Assembly (NCBI RefSeq): GCF_027111295.1
Contig: NZ_CP114287.1
Coordinates: 1,922,001-1,986,000, forward strand
DNA from: Flavobacterium gelatinilyticum
GTDB taxonomy: Bacteria; Bacteroidota; Bacteroidia; Flavobacteriales; Flavobacteriaceae
DNA: 64,000 bases
Reading direction: 5' to 3'
In this document: one piece after another, positions 51,369 through 60,483 of the stretch
How positions within the stretch are numbered: position 1 is the stretch's first letter
Layout of the letters: the number at the start of each line of letters is the position of its first letter
Notes under the pieces: model-generated
The model's input: the letters and a program-made list of their open reading frames with translations, nothing else
What the model was told of the DNA's origin: nothing
Databases searched by the model: none
Made by a program: the position numbers and the translations under genes

Positions 51369-52061
51369 ATGAGAACAAACATTCAGGAAATCGCAAACAA
51401 TTCTATCTCTAACATGACTAAAAAGTGTTTTCAAATGGCTGTTTTATTTCTTTTGAGCTTCACTTCTATTCAGGCTCAGGATAAAAAAGCTAAAGATTTA
51501 TTGAACGAAGTAACTACAAAAATAAAAAGCTACGATAATATTGTTATCGATTTTAAATATTCTTTAAATAATGCTAAAGAGAATATCAATCAGGACAGCA
51601 AAGGAAATGTAACAATGAAAGGAAATCAATATGTATTGAATTTTATGGGTGTTACAAAAATTTTTGACGGTCAAAAAACCTATACAATCGTTCCGGAGGA
51701 TGAAGAAGTTACTATTTCTAAAGTAAATGAGAAAGACGATAATGCTATTACGCCTTCGAAAATGCTTACTTTCTTTAATTCGGGATATAAATACAATATG
51801 GATATCGTTCAAAATGTAAAAGGAAGAAAAATCCAATACATCAAGTTAGCACCAACAAGTGCAAAAGATCAACGAAAAGAAATTTTGTTAGGTATTGACG
51901 TTCAGACAAAACACATTTACAATTTGATTGAAACAGGAAAAAACGGAACAAAAACAACTTTAACCGTTAATTCTTTTAAAACCAATCAGCCATTATCAAA
52001 AAATCAATTTACCTTTGTAGCGGCCAAATATCCAAAATACTACATCAATAAATTAGATTAA
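51369..52061 (+). CDS. lolA: Outer-membrane lipoprotein carrier LolA
   Basis: 230 residues as drawn. A second in-frame ATG at 51414 gives a cleaner signal peptide (MTKKCFQMAVLFLLSFTSIQ) and may be the real start, in which case the first 15 residues are not made. The mature part is an incomplete beta-barrel: LLNEVTTKIKSYDNIVIDF, GNQYVLNFMGVTKIFDGQKTY, then the C-terminal TTLTVNSFKTNQPLSKNQF segment. LolA carries lipoproteins from LolCDE to the outer membrane. It is tied into the ftsK-lptF/G run, giving a cluster of envelope-building genes. Confidence 0.92.
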   Translation: MRTNIQEIANNSISNMTKKCFQMAVLFLLSFTSIQAQDKKAKDLLNEVTTKIKSYDNIVIDFKYSLNNAKENINQDSKGNVTMKGNQYVLNFMGVTKIFDGQKTYTIVPEDEEVTISKVNEKDDNAITPSKMLTFFNSGYKYNMDIVQNVKGRKIQYIKLAPTSAKDQRKEILLGIDVQTKHIYNLIETGKNGTKTTLTVNSFKTNQPLSKNQFTFVAAKYPKYYINKLD

Positions 52062-52070
52062 TCAGGAAGA

Positions 52071-53531
52071 TTGAAAATTCTAGACAAATACTTATTAAAG
52101 ACATTTCTATTTACATTTACTACGGTATTTGTAATCCTTTTTTTCATATTCATACTACAAACAGTATGGCTATTCATATCAGAACTGGCAGGTAAAGATC
52201 TCGACTTAATACTAGTCTTGAAATTCCTGCTGTTCTCTATGCCTCGTATTATTCCTCTGGTTTTACCGCTTTCGGTTCTGCTTGCTTCTATCATGACTTT
52301 TGGAAATTTAGCCGAAAATTATGAGTTTGCTGCAATGAAATCTTCGGGAATCTCCCTTCAGAGAGCCATGCGGATTTTAATCATTTTTATATGCGTTTTG
52401 AGTTTTGTGGCATTTTGGTTTGCCAACAGCGTTATTCCTTATGCTGAGTTTAAATTTATAAACTTTAGAAAAAACATTGCTCAGGCCAAACCTGCTATGG
52501 CAATTGCAGAAGGACAATTTAACGATGTTGGAACTTACAATATTAAAGTCAACAAAAAATCAGGTGAAAACGGAAATATCCTAACCGGAGTTACGATTCA
52601 TGAGAAAGCAAATAACGTTGGTGAAAACAAAACGGTTATTAAAGCCAAAAATGGAGAATTAATCAGTAATGAAAAATCAAGTATTTTAAAACTGGTTCTA
52701 AATGACGGTTTTTACTATCAGGATATGACGCCTAAAAAATACGAAGACCGTGCAAAAATGCCTTTTGTAAAAGCGGCTTTCAAAAAACATATTATCAATA
52801 TTGATTTATCAGACCTGAATAAAGTTGACGACAGCAAAGAAAGTATTGCAGGAACCAATGCCATGCTGAATGTAAATGAATTACGCTACACTTTAGACTC
52901 TTTAAACAAAAACCTCAATAACGAAATTATTTCTTTTTCAGAAAATATAAATCAGCGTGTTGGGATTAGAAAAGTGACTATTCCGTTAAACATTGATAAA
53001 ACTAAAAAGAAAAAAACGCTGCCGGACAATCTTTTATCTTTGTACAACAACAAAGAAAAATCAGATATTCTAAAAATGGCTAACAGCAACGTGGCCAGTA
53101 ACATCTACTCTATCGAATCGACTCAAAAAGATTTAAAAGACAAACAGCGTGATATCAACAAACACTTAACAGCTCTTTACGAAAAGTTTGTTATCGCTTT
53201 TGCCTGTTTTTTAATGTTCTTTATTGGTGCCCCTCTGGGAGCAATTATTAGAAAAGGAGGACTTGGTTTACCAATTGTTTTTGCGGTTTTAATTTTTATT
53301 ACCTTCCATTTCATCAATACTTTTGGAAAAAGAGTATCTCAGGAAGGCGGTATGACTCCATTTATAGGATCATGGATGTCGTCGTTTATATTGTCACCAT
53401 TAGCGGTATTATTAACGTATCGTGCCACTAACGATAACGGCTTAATTAATTTTGATGCGATAACTACTCCAATATCACAATTCATTCAAAAAATTTCTGA
53501 GCGGTTCTTACCGGCTCAAAACAAACAATAA
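52071..53531 (+). CDS. LptF/LptG family lipopolysaccharide export permease
   Basis: 486 residues. The start codon is TTG at 52071: the protein then begins MKILDKYLLKTFLFTF, the conserved N-terminus of LptG/LptF, and no better start exists, so the non-ATG start is credible. Six membrane helices are arranged 3+3 around a large periplasmic beta-jellyroll domain (about 140-380) with a charged KKKKTLPDNLLS stretch. With LptB ATPase it moves LPS to the periplasmic bridge. The sequence does not separate LptF from LptG. It is 9 bp after lolA and 2 bp before ribB. Confidence 0.92.
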   Translation: MKILDKYLLKTFLFTFTTVFVILFFIFILQTVWLFISELAGKDLDLILVLKFLLFSMPRIIPLVLPLSVLLASIMTFGNLAENYEFAAMKSSGISLQRAMRILIIFICVLSFVAFWFANSVIPYAEFKFINFRKNIAQAKPAMAIAEGQFNDVGTYNIKVNKKSGENGNILTGVTIHEKANNVGENKTVIKAKNGELISNEKSSILKLVLNDGFYYQDMTPKKYEDRAKMPFVKAAFKKHIINIDLSDLNKVDDSKESIAGTNAMLNVNELRYTLDSLNKNLNNEIISFSENINQRVGIRKVTIPLNIDKTKKKKTLPDNLLSLYNNKEKSDILKMANSNVASNIYSIESTQKDLKDKQRDINKHLTALYEKFVIAFACFLMFFIGAPLGAIIRKGGLGLPIVFAVLIFITFHFINTFGKRVSQEGGMTPFIGSWMSSFILSPLAVLLTYRATNDNGLINFDAITTPISQFIQKISERFLPAQNKQ

Positions 53532-53533
53532 TT

Positions 53534-54664
53534 ATGTCAACAAAAATTCAACTAAATACCATTGAGGAAGCTATAGAAGATATTCGTCAGGGTAAAGTTA
53601 TCATTGTAGTCGATGATGAAGACCGTGAGAATGAAGGTGATTTTTTGGCAGCAGCCGAAAAAGTAACTCCGGAAATGATCAACTTCATGGCTACCCACGG
53701 ACGTGGATTAATCTGCACCCCTCTTACCGAAAGCCGATGCAAGGAACTTGACCTGCGCGCTATGGTAACCAATAATACTGATCATATGGAAACTGCTTTT
53801 ACAGTTTCTGTTGATCTAAAAGGAAACGGAGTAACAACCGGTATTTCTGCAGCAGACAGGTCCAAAACAGTTGAATCATTAGTTGATCCAAATACAAAAC
53901 CACAAGATTTGGCACGTCCGGGTCATATTTTTCCTTTGATTGCAAAACAGGGAGGTGTTTTAAGAAGAACCGGACATACAGAAGCTGCTATTGATTTTGC
54001 AAGATTAGCCGGATTTAAACCAGCTGGTGTAATCTGCGAGATTCTAAATGAAGACGGAACGATGTCTCGTTTACCGGAGCTTATTAAAGTCGCTCAAAAA
54101 TTCAATTTGAAATTAGTTTCTATTGAAGATTTGGTTGCTTACAGAATGCAGCACGACAGCTTAATCGTTAAAAAAGAAGATTTTGATATTGAAACCCGTT
54201 TTGGAACTTTCAGATTAAGAGCTTACGAGCAGACTACCAACAAACAAATACATATTGCGTTAACTAAAGGCACGTGGAATCTTGGCGAACCTATCTTAAC
54301 GAGAATCCACTCTTCTCAGGTTAATAACGATCTATTAGGCACATTAACCAATAATGCAGAACAACAATTGGATGATATGTTTAAAGTAATTAATGAGAAT
54401 GGAAAAGGTGCTGTTATTTTCATTAACCAGGATATGACGGCAGTTAATCTTTTAAACCGAATTTTTGAGCTTAAAACGCTTCAATCGCAGGGAACTCTGA
54501 AAGCCCCAAAAGTAATTATTGACAGCAAAGATTACGGAATTGGTGCTCAGATTCTTCACGATATTGATATTTCTAAGATCAGACTGGTTTCTAACACAGA
54601 ACAGACAAAACGTGTGGGAATGATTGGTTATGGTCTTGAAATTACAGAATACGTTAATTATTAA
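53534..54664 (+). CDS. ribB: 3,4-dihydroxy-2-butanone-4-phosphate synthase with degenerate GTP cyclohydrolase II domain (RibBX-like)
   Basis: 376 residues, RibBA length. The N-terminal RibB half is intact: [10 protein letters not shown] (27-36, Mg and substrate acids), [21 protein letters not shown] and [15 protein letters not shown]. It makes DHBP from ribulose-5-P for riboflavin. The C-terminal half aligns with GTP cyclohydrolase II by its outline ([20 protein letters not shown]). But the zinc cysteines are gone: the SECLTGD...RCDCG region reads [20 protein letters not shown], and RQEGRGIGL reads NQDMTAVNL. That half should lack cyclohydrolase activity, as described for RibBX proteins. Confidence 0.9.
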   Translation: MSTKIQLNTIEEAIEDIRQGKVIIVVDDEDRENEGDFLAAAEKVTPEMINFMATHGRGLICTPLTESRCKELDLRAMVTNNTDHMETAFTVSVDLKGNGVTTGISAADRSKTVESLVDPNTKPQDLARPGHIFPLIAKQGGVLRRTGHTEAAIDFARLAGFKPAGVICEILNEDGTMSRLPELIKVAQKFNLKLVSIEDLVAYRMQHDSLIVKKEDFDIETRFGTFRLRAYEQTTNKQIHIALTKGTWNLGEPILTRIHSSQVNNDLLGTLTNNAEQQLDDMFKVINENGKGAVIFINQDMTAVNLLNRIFELKTLQSQGTLKAPKVIIDSKDYGIGAQILHDIDISKIRLVSNTEQTKRVGMIGYGLEITEYVNY

Positions 54665-54665
54665 T

Positions 54666-55064
54666 ATGGGAACAGTAGAAGAAAGAATTCAAAAATCAGA
54701 AACTCGTATTTTTAAAGCCGTTTTTCCAAGCACAACAAATCATTACGATACCTTATTTGGGGGAACAGCCCTTCATTTAATGGATGAAGTTGCTTTTATC
54801 TGCGCTACCCGATTCAGTCGTAAAAAGGTTGTAACGATTTCTACAGGTCAAATTGATTTTAAAAAAGCAATTCCGGCCGGAACTTTAATCGAATTAGTAG
54901 CAAAAGTAGACAGCGTTGGACGAACCAGCTGTAAAATTCACGTTGATATTTTTATGGAACAAATGTATTCTGAACTTCGTGAAACGGTTGTATCAGGAAC
55001 TTTTTCGTTTGTTGCTGTCGACGAAAGTAAGAAACCAACGCCAATTTTGGACGATTTAGATTAA
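54666..55064 (+). CDS. Acyl-CoA thioesterase (hotdog fold, YciA/ACOT type)
   Basis: 132 residues from ATG 54666; it starts 1 bp after ribB ends. The motif NHYDTLFGGTALHLMDEVAFICATR contains the hotdog helix with the catalytic Asp (MDE), and GQIDFKKAIPAGTLIELVAKVDSVG is the following strand-rich half. ACOT-type enzymes hydrolyse acyl-CoAs, often as hexamers. It is the last gene of the tpx-dgkA-ftsK-lolA-lptF/G-ribB run, coupled to ribB. Confidence 0.92.
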   Translation: MGTVEERIQKSETRIFKAVFPSTTNHYDTLFGGTALHLMDEVAFICATRFSRKKVVTISTGQIDFKKAIPAGTLIELVAKVDSVGRTSCKIHVDIFMEQMYSELRETVVSGTFSFVAVDESKKPTPILDDLD

Positions 55065-55174
55065 TCTTTAAAAAAAAAACTCATTTTCGGGAATATAGAT
55101 AATTAATTACCTGTAATTATTTTCAAAAAGTTCAAAAATACTACCAAAAAATTTTCGCAATCAAAAAAACATCC

Positions 55175-55182
55175 TATCTTTG
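55175..55182 (+). promoter_or_regulatory. Promoter -7 element of the tRNA-Ser gene
   Basis: TATCTTTG matches TAnnTTTG and is 33 bp before the tRNA 5' end. Confidence 0.6.
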
Positions 55183-55214
55183 CACCCGCAATGAGAAAAT
55201 GATTGCGTTATACT

Positions 55215-55299
55215 GGAGGAATGGCAGAGCGGTCGAATGCGGCAGTCTTGAAAACTGTTGACTGTAACAGGTCCGGGGGTTCGAATCCCTCTTCCTCCG
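55215..55299 (+). tRNA. tRNA-Ser(UGA)
   Basis: An 85-nt cloverleaf. Acceptor GGAGGAA (55215-55221) pairs with TTCCTCC (55292-55298). The D arm GGCAGAGCGGTCGAATGC, an anticodon loop CTTGAAA with anticodon TGA, a long variable arm typical of class II tRNAs and the T arm GGGGGTTCGAATCCC are all present. CCA is not fully encoded (the bases after the discriminator are CCG), so the end is added after transcription. Confidence 0.95.
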
Positions 55300-56355
55300 C
55301 CGAGAGCTAAAAAGAGACTTTTAAAAAAGTTTGCCAAAAGGCTAAAATTCACGAGAAACCCTGAAAATCGGACGATTTTCAGGGTTTTTTCTTTTGTATG
55401 CATTCAAGTATCTTCAAAAGTTTAATAGTGCAATCAGAGAACTACCACTATTTGCGGTTTCTCTTTTATCCAAATAAAAACTAATAGTGATCATTTTTCA
55501 ATTTCTGCCGCACCAACTTTATAGGTTTTAAAGTATTGCAAAAATGCATCTTTATCGTGTCTGTAATTCTATAATAATGCAGTCGCTTTTACAATTAAAG
55601 AAAGAAGGAATTTTATTACCAGCCAGCACTGAAATCTGGTTTCAAATTATAATATGCAACCAAGTTTTATAAGATGGGAAATTTTACGATTAGAGCATCA
55701 ACATAACGTTTTTCTGATTCTCAAATACAGTCTTTTTCAAGTTTACAACTCTACATTAGCAAGTACAAAAGCTAATTACAAATCACTTCCCGCCCTGCTG
55801 TCATCGCGTTAAAACAAAACTCGAAATATCATATCCCGCTTCAAATGAAATTTTTAAATCTTTAGAAAAACACTAAATAGAGTTTATCTTAAAAATGTGA
55901 GTTTCCCTAAATAACAACATACGCCAGACCTATATAAATAGCAGAGATTGCTTAAGTTTTAATTAGAAAATAACCTAAAAATGAGTATTTTCTCCTCATT
56001 CGATCACAAATTACCTAGTCGATTTAATACAAAAAGCGATGTTCAGTTTTTAACAAACTGATTTATAATGCTATATTTTTAAAGGCATGTTATTTGCCTG
56101 CAGAAGACAAAATAGTATTAAAATAAATCAAATTATTAAAAACATGTCTTTATAAATAATTGCATTATTTCAGTGTCTCAAGCATTCTTTAGTGCAGCAG
56201 AAAAAGTAACTGCTTTTTACATCCTACCAATATTCCTAGCAGTCATAAGCAAACAAAACAACTTACATAATTCTTAAAACCAAACACTTACAAACACAAA
56301 AAGCCAAAAAGTTTAGTTAAAATAACGTAACTTTAGGAGTAAAATCCACATTTCT
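55300..56355. other. Gene-poor stretch downstream of tRNA-Ser
   Basis: 1,056 bp with no convincing gene. A terminator is at 55356-55387. A short ATG ORF at 55654-55812 would encode 52 residues (MQPSFIRWEILRLEH...) but has no support beyond being open. The sequence is AT-rich with scattered coding-like fragments and could be decayed. No direct repeat of the tRNA 3' end was seen, so there is no direct sign of an integrated element. Confidence 0.5.
55356..55393 (+). terminator. Terminator downstream of tRNA-Ser
   Basis: AAACCCTGAAAATCG (55356-55370) pairs perfectly with CGATTTTCAGGGTTT (55373-55387), with T-rich sequence after it. Confidence 0.88.
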
Positions 56356-57336
56356 ATGAAAATAATTGAACACTATTATGGTCCGGATCTGACTTGGATC
56401 GAGCATTATACCAAACAGATTGGGGGAAAAATTGATGGAAATTTTATTACTCTGCCAGAAGATTCACAATCCGGTATCAGGTACTTTTTAGATTGCGGTG
56501 ATGGTATATTAGCTTATTATATAAATGTTGAATATCATCGAAATTATCAGCTCATACAAAAAAATTTAAACCAGGATTTTGTAGGGTTTTATTATAATCT
56601 TACAGAAGGAAATGCAACGGTAAGTACTGAAAATTTCATGTACAATGTTGGACGATGGCAATATAACTTAGCTGTTATAGACGGCTCCCTAGAATCAAAA
56701 TACAATGTTGTAAAAGGAAGCAAAACTTTTGCCCTTTGCATTTTTATCAAAAAAAGTATGATAAAAGCTTATGCAAAGAAGAACAATATTATTATTCAAA
56801 ACATTGACACTCTTGTCGATTCTAAAGAAAACACAATTGTACGCTTTGACCGAATGAGCAGTGAAAGTTATCATTTACTAAATGATTTAAGAAAACTGGA
56901 GGTGGGCGGACCAATTTTCGATTTAAACTTGCGAGGGACCGTTCATTTGTTAATTTCAAATTACCTTAAAAAAATCGCAGCACGCAGACTTATTGTCCAT
57001 ACAGTAAATGAGTCTGATCTGGCCAATATTATTCAAATTCAGATGTATTTGGTTGATCATTTAGAAGATCATTTTCCAAGTATTACCTCAATGGCCAAAA
57101 TGGTCAATATGTCTGAGTCAAAATTTAAAACGTTATTTAAAAAAATAACAGGCGATACAGCAAATGCCTTCTTTATGGACAACAAACTCTTGCTTGCAAA
57201 AGAACTGCTTTCAAAAAAACAATTATCGATATCCCAGGTTTCAGATCAGCTTAATTTTACCAACAATTCTTATTTCGCATCAAAATTTAAAAAACAGTTT
57301 GGCATTTCGCCAAAATTATATATCAAACAGCTATAA
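56356..57336 (+). CDS. AraC family transcriptional regulator, copy 1
   Basis: 326 residues. The C-terminal 100 residues form the AraC/XylS DNA-binding domain: FPSITSMAKMVNMSESKFKTLFK as first helix-turn-helix, then LLSKKQLSISQVSDQLNFTNNSYFASKFKKQFGISPKLY as second. The N-terminal about 210 residues (HYYGPDLTWIEHYTKQIGGK ... GILAYYINVEYHRNYQL) are not the usual cupin of AraC by motif, and I do not recognise the ligand domain. A weakly related regulator follows 30 bp downstream. Together they look like a duplicated and diverged pair. Confidence 0.88.
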   Translation: MKIIEHYYGPDLTWIEHYTKQIGGKIDGNFITLPEDSQSGIRYFLDCGDGILAYYINVEYHRNYQLIQKNLNQDFVGFYYNLTEGNATVSTENFMYNVGRWQYNLAVIDGSLESKYNVVKGSKTFALCIFIKKSMIKAYAKKNNIIIQNIDTLVDSKENTIVRFDRMSSESYHLLNDLRKLEVGGPIFDLNLRGTVHLLISNYLKKIAARRLIVHTVNESDLANIIQIQMYLVDHLEDHFPSITSMAKMVNMSESKFKTLFKKITGDTANAFFMDNKLLLAKELLSKKQLSISQVSDQLNFTNNSYFASKFKKQFGISPKLYIKQL

Positions 57337-57366
57337 TTATAAACAAAGTAAATTTTTATCCATTTA

Positions 57367-58401
57367 ATGCCATATAAAATGAAAAACATTACTCATTATT
57401 ACAGCTTAACACCAGAATGGCAGCAACAGATTGCTGATCAATTAAATATAAAAGTAAAAGACAACAAATTACTTGTTTTTCCAAAACCATTTGGCCGTGG
57501 TTTTTCATATTTTACACAAGTTACCTCCGGAATATCTGTAGTACTCTTAGATTTTACCCCAACAGTTCCAATAAAAATAACCCGGCTCAAATCTGAAAGT
57601 CCGATTTATATTTTTCATTTTGAGTTAAGCGAACATACAAACCTTATAAAAATCAATAACAAAGATTATGATATAGGGCCTTATCAAAAACTGGATTTAG
57701 CCATTATCGACAATGAATTACAAAGTTCTTTCAAATTAAAGGTAAACCGCAGGGCCATAGCCATCAGGATCTTAGTAAACAAGTCTATGTTAAACGATTT
57801 TACATCAAAATTTTCAGAAAAAAAAGATATTATTCCCTATAAGGAATCCGGTGCGGAGGTATTTTACCACTATGGAAATATAGACAGCAACAGTACGGTT
57901 CTGGTTCAGTCCTTAAAGAACAAAAAAATTGACGATCTTTCATTTGATTCTATGCTGAAAGGTATTTCCTTAAAGCTGCTGGGGAATTTTTTAAATAAAT
58001 TTTATCAAACCAAAAGCCCTAATGAAGGTATTACAAAAGTTGAAAACGAAGCTATAACCAAAACCAGGGATTATCTTTTAAATAATTTATACGGGCCATT
58101 CCCATCGGTTACATTTTTAGCTGCAATGGCAGGAATGTCTGAATCGAAATATAAGCTTTTGTTTAAAAAATGTTTCAAAGATTCTCCAAATAGTTTTTTT
58201 ATAACCGAAAAAATGAAACTTGCGCAATTACTTTTACAGAGTGGCAATTACCATACTTTAACCGAAGTGATTTATGAATTAAATTATACTAAACTCAGCT
58301 ACTTTTCATCAAAGTATCAGGAAATATGCAAAGCAAAACCTACAGCGCATTTTGTAAAAAATCATACTCAGAGAACTACTCAAACTCATATTGATCAATA
58401 A
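57367..58401 (+). CDS. AraC family transcriptional regulator, copy 2
   Basis: 344 residues as drawn, with an alternative ATG at 57379 (MKNITHYYSLTPEW). Architecture mirrors copy 1: an HYYSLTPEWQQQIADQLNIKVK start, an unrecognised sensory half, then a C-terminal helix-turn-helix domain with FPSVTFLAAMAGMSESKYKLLFKKCF and a weaker second unit (YELNYTKLSYFSSKYQEIC). The second helix-turn-helix departs more from consensus than in copy 1. The tail TAHFVKNHTQRTTQTHIDQ is polar. No obvious target gene is adjacent; the genes that follow are on the other strand beyond a terminator. Confidence 0.86.
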   Translation: MPYKMKNITHYYSLTPEWQQQIADQLNIKVKDNKLLVFPKPFGRGFSYFTQVTSGISVVLLDFTPTVPIKITRLKSESPIYIFHFELSEHTNLIKINNKDYDIGPYQKLDLAIIDNELQSSFKLKVNRRAIAIRILVNKSMLNDFTSKFSEKKDIIPYKESGAEVFYHYGNIDSNSTVLVQSLKNKKIDDLSFDSMLKGISLKLLGNFLNKFYQTKSPNEGITKVENEAITKTRDYLLNNLYGPFPSVTFLAAMAGMSESKYKLLFKKCFKDSPNSFFITEKMKLAQLLLQSGNYHTLTEVIYELNYTKLSYFSSKYQEICKAKPTAHFVKNHTQRTTQTHIDQ

Positions 58402-58430
58402 TAAACGGTCACAAAAAAAAATGCAACAAA

Positions 58431-58460
58431 AAAAAGGGTATTCGACTGAATACCCTTTTT
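58431..58460. terminator. Bidirectional terminator between AraC 2 and the OmpA-like gene
   Basis: AAAAAGGGTATTC and GAATACCCTTTTT pair perfectly around GACT, with A and T runs on both sides. It lies between convergent genes. Confidence 0.9.
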
Positions 58461-58476
58461 CTTTACCAAAAATTAA

Positions 58477-60462
58477 TTATTTACCAACTACATTGATTAT
58501 AAATTCTGAACGTCTATTTTCCTGATGTTCTGCTTCAGAGCATTTCACCCCGTTAGCGCATCTGTTTAGTAACTGTGTTTCACCATATCCGTGTCCTTGC
58601 ACCCTGCTTGCATCAATGCCATGCGCTATAATATAGTCTACAGTTGCTTTAGCTCTGTTTTCAGAAAGTTTCATATTAAAATCATCACGTCCTCTGCTAT
58701 CTGTATGTGAGTTTACAGTTAAAGTTAAACTTGGTCTAGCCTTTAACACTTCTACCACTTTATCCAGCTCTATCATTGAAGTTTTTCTAATATTATAACC
58801 TCCGTAATCGAAGAAAATAGGGCTTAACTTCAATACACGGGTTAAATCGTCTCCTGGTTCAAGTGTAACTGTTTTATCACCCACCTGCACTTCCATTTCA
58901 TTTGTAAAATTAAAAGAATACTCTCTCTTCTCTAATGGTTTAAGCTGTGGCACCTCTTGTGATTTTTCTACTATACTTGGTTTTTTGTATAGAATTTTAT
59001 ACAACTTGTAAGGCTCTAAATCAGCAGTATAGTACCCTTCTTTATCACTTTTAACCGTTTTAATCAAAGTATTATCAGTATCGTAAATTTCTACACTAAC
59101 ATCTTCAATTGGAGGTCCCGAAGTGTATTTTAAAGTTCCGTATACAATTGGCTGAATATTAATATCAAAAACAACTTTTCGGTTTTCTGTAAAACTATAG
59201 ATATCGTCGTTCCCCGCGCGATTAGACGAAAAATACCCTTTTTTGGTTTCATCATTTATTATGTAAGCAAAATCGTCTGCACTACTGTTTACTTCATCTC
59301 CCATATTTACAACGTGGTAAATTCCGTCAGTATCTTTTATTGCCGCAAACACATCTAAACCTCCTAGCCCCGGATGGCCATCTGATGAAAAATACAGAAT
59401 CCCTTTATCATCAACAAAAGGATAAGTTTCTCTTCCTAATGTATTGATCTCGTCTCCCAGTTTTTTTACATCATTTCCTACGAATCCCCCTTTTTTAAGG
59501 GATGCAACATAAATATCTGAATTTCCAAAATTATTGTTTCGGTCTGAAACAAAATACAGCTCTGACTCATCAGCGCTTAATGCCGGATGTGCAGATGAGA
59601 ATCCGTCACTATTGATAGGATAACCTAAAGGCCTGATATTTTTCCATTCTCCTTTTACGTTATCTGCAACGTAAATCTTCAAATAAGTAGTCCCTTTTTT
59701 ATCTGCTGCCAGCTTTCCGTCAACATAATTATTTCGGGTAAAGTACATGGTTTTACCATCTTTGGTAATCGCCGGCGTACTTTGATGGTATCTTGTATTT
59801 ATATCTCCTTTTAACAGGACCGGATTTTGCAATCCTCCGTCTACAGTAACATCAGCAGAATATAGTTTTAAAAATGATTTTTCATTCCAGCTGTGCTTAC
59901 TTTTAAAAATAGAACTTGTATCTTTTCCCGAAGCATAGATTACCATATCTTTACCATTAAAAGCCGTTCCAAAATCAGACTCAGGACTATTAATGTCTAC
60001 CGGTTTAAAATCATAACGATTGGATTGTTTTGCAATATCTGCCGCCAGCTTAGTTTTTCCCCAATTCTCGCTTATGTCTTTTTTATTTGTTCTGGCAAAA
60101 TATTCTTTCATAACAGCCTGTGCCTCGTCATGTTTATCTATACTGCTCAAAGCCTGTGCATATCTAAAATAGTTTTCTAAACTTAAACCATTTTTAGTAG
60201 ACATGATTTTAGCATAACATTTTATTGCTTCATCGTATCGCCCATTAAAGTAATAACAATCACCTAATTTGGCATAAATATCTCCGGCATTGTTTCCTTT
60301 TTCTAATTGCTGTTCATATAGCTTTATAGCTTCTATAAAAGCAAATTTGTCGTAGGCCTGATTTGCTTTATCGAGTTTTTTGTTCTGGGCATTTACACCC
60401 GTAATGCTAAATATACATACTATTAAGAGTAAAAAAGCCTTATTTATATTTTTTAAATTCAT
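58477..60462 (-). CDS. OmpA-family protein with TPR and WD40-like repeats (T9SS-associated)
   Basis: 661 residues from ATG at 60462; the in-frame TTG further up adds six residues and is less likely. Signal peptide (LLLIVCIFSITGVNAQ). In order: TPR region (about 30-130, YAKLGDCYYFNGRYDEAIKC), WD40/PD40-like propeller (about 160-430, ITKDGKTMYFTRNNYVDGK, LSADESELYFVSDRNNN), a CarboxypepD_reg-like domain (about 445-520, DVSVEIYDTDNTLIKTV) and a C-terminal OmpA peptidoglycan-binding domain (LTVNSHTDSRGRDDFNMKLS). This is the layout of proteins encoded after PorP/SprF in type IX secretion loci. It follows the PorP/SprF gene with a 21-bp gap. Confidence 0.9.
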   Translation of the reverse strand: MNLKNINKAFLLLIVCIFSITGVNAQNKKLDKANQAYDKFAFIEAIKLYEQQLEKGNNAGDIYAKLGDCYYFNGRYDEAIKCYAKIMSTKNGLSLENYFRYAQALSSIDKHDEAQAVMKEYFARTNKKDISENWGKTKLAADIAKQSNRYDFKPVDINSPESDFGTAFNGKDMVIYASGKDTSSIFKSKHSWNEKSFLKLYSADVTVDGGLQNPVLLKGDINTRYHQSTPAITKDGKTMYFTRNNYVDGKLAADKKGTTYLKIYVADNVKGEWKNIRPLGYPINSDGFSSAHPALSADESELYFVSDRNNNFGNSDIYVASLKKGGFVGNDVKKLGDEINTLGRETYPFVDDKGILYFSSDGHPGLGGLDVFAAIKDTDGIYHVVNMGDEVNSSADDFAYIINDETKKGYFSSNRAGNDDIYSFTENRKVVFDINIQPIVYGTLKYTSGPPIEDVSVEIYDTDNTLIKTVKSDKEGYYTADLEPYKLYKILYKKPSIVEKSQEVPQLKPLEKREYSFNFTNEMEVQVGDKTVTLEPGDDLTRVLKLSPIFFDYGGYNIRKTSMIELDKVVEVLKARPSLTLTVNSHTDSRGRDDFNMKLSENRAKATVDYIIAHGIDASRVQGHGYGETQLLNRCANGVKCSEAEHQENRRSEFIINVVGK

Positions 60463-60483
60463 TGTACTTTGTATTAACAATTA

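Noticed and set aside
55161..55403. 80-codon minus-strand ORF over the tRNA-Ser gene
   Set aside because: It is the translation of the antisense of tRNA-Ser and its terminator; such GGGRGIRTPGP-type ORFs are well-known artefacts.
55654..55812. 52-residue ORF downstream of tRNA-Ser
   Set aside because: ATG-started and open, but no domain, no ribosome-binding site and poor composition; kept only as a note in the gene-poor region.
55300..56355. Integrated element at tRNA-Ser
   Set aside because: No integrase gene and no repeat of the tRNA 3' end were found in the stretch.
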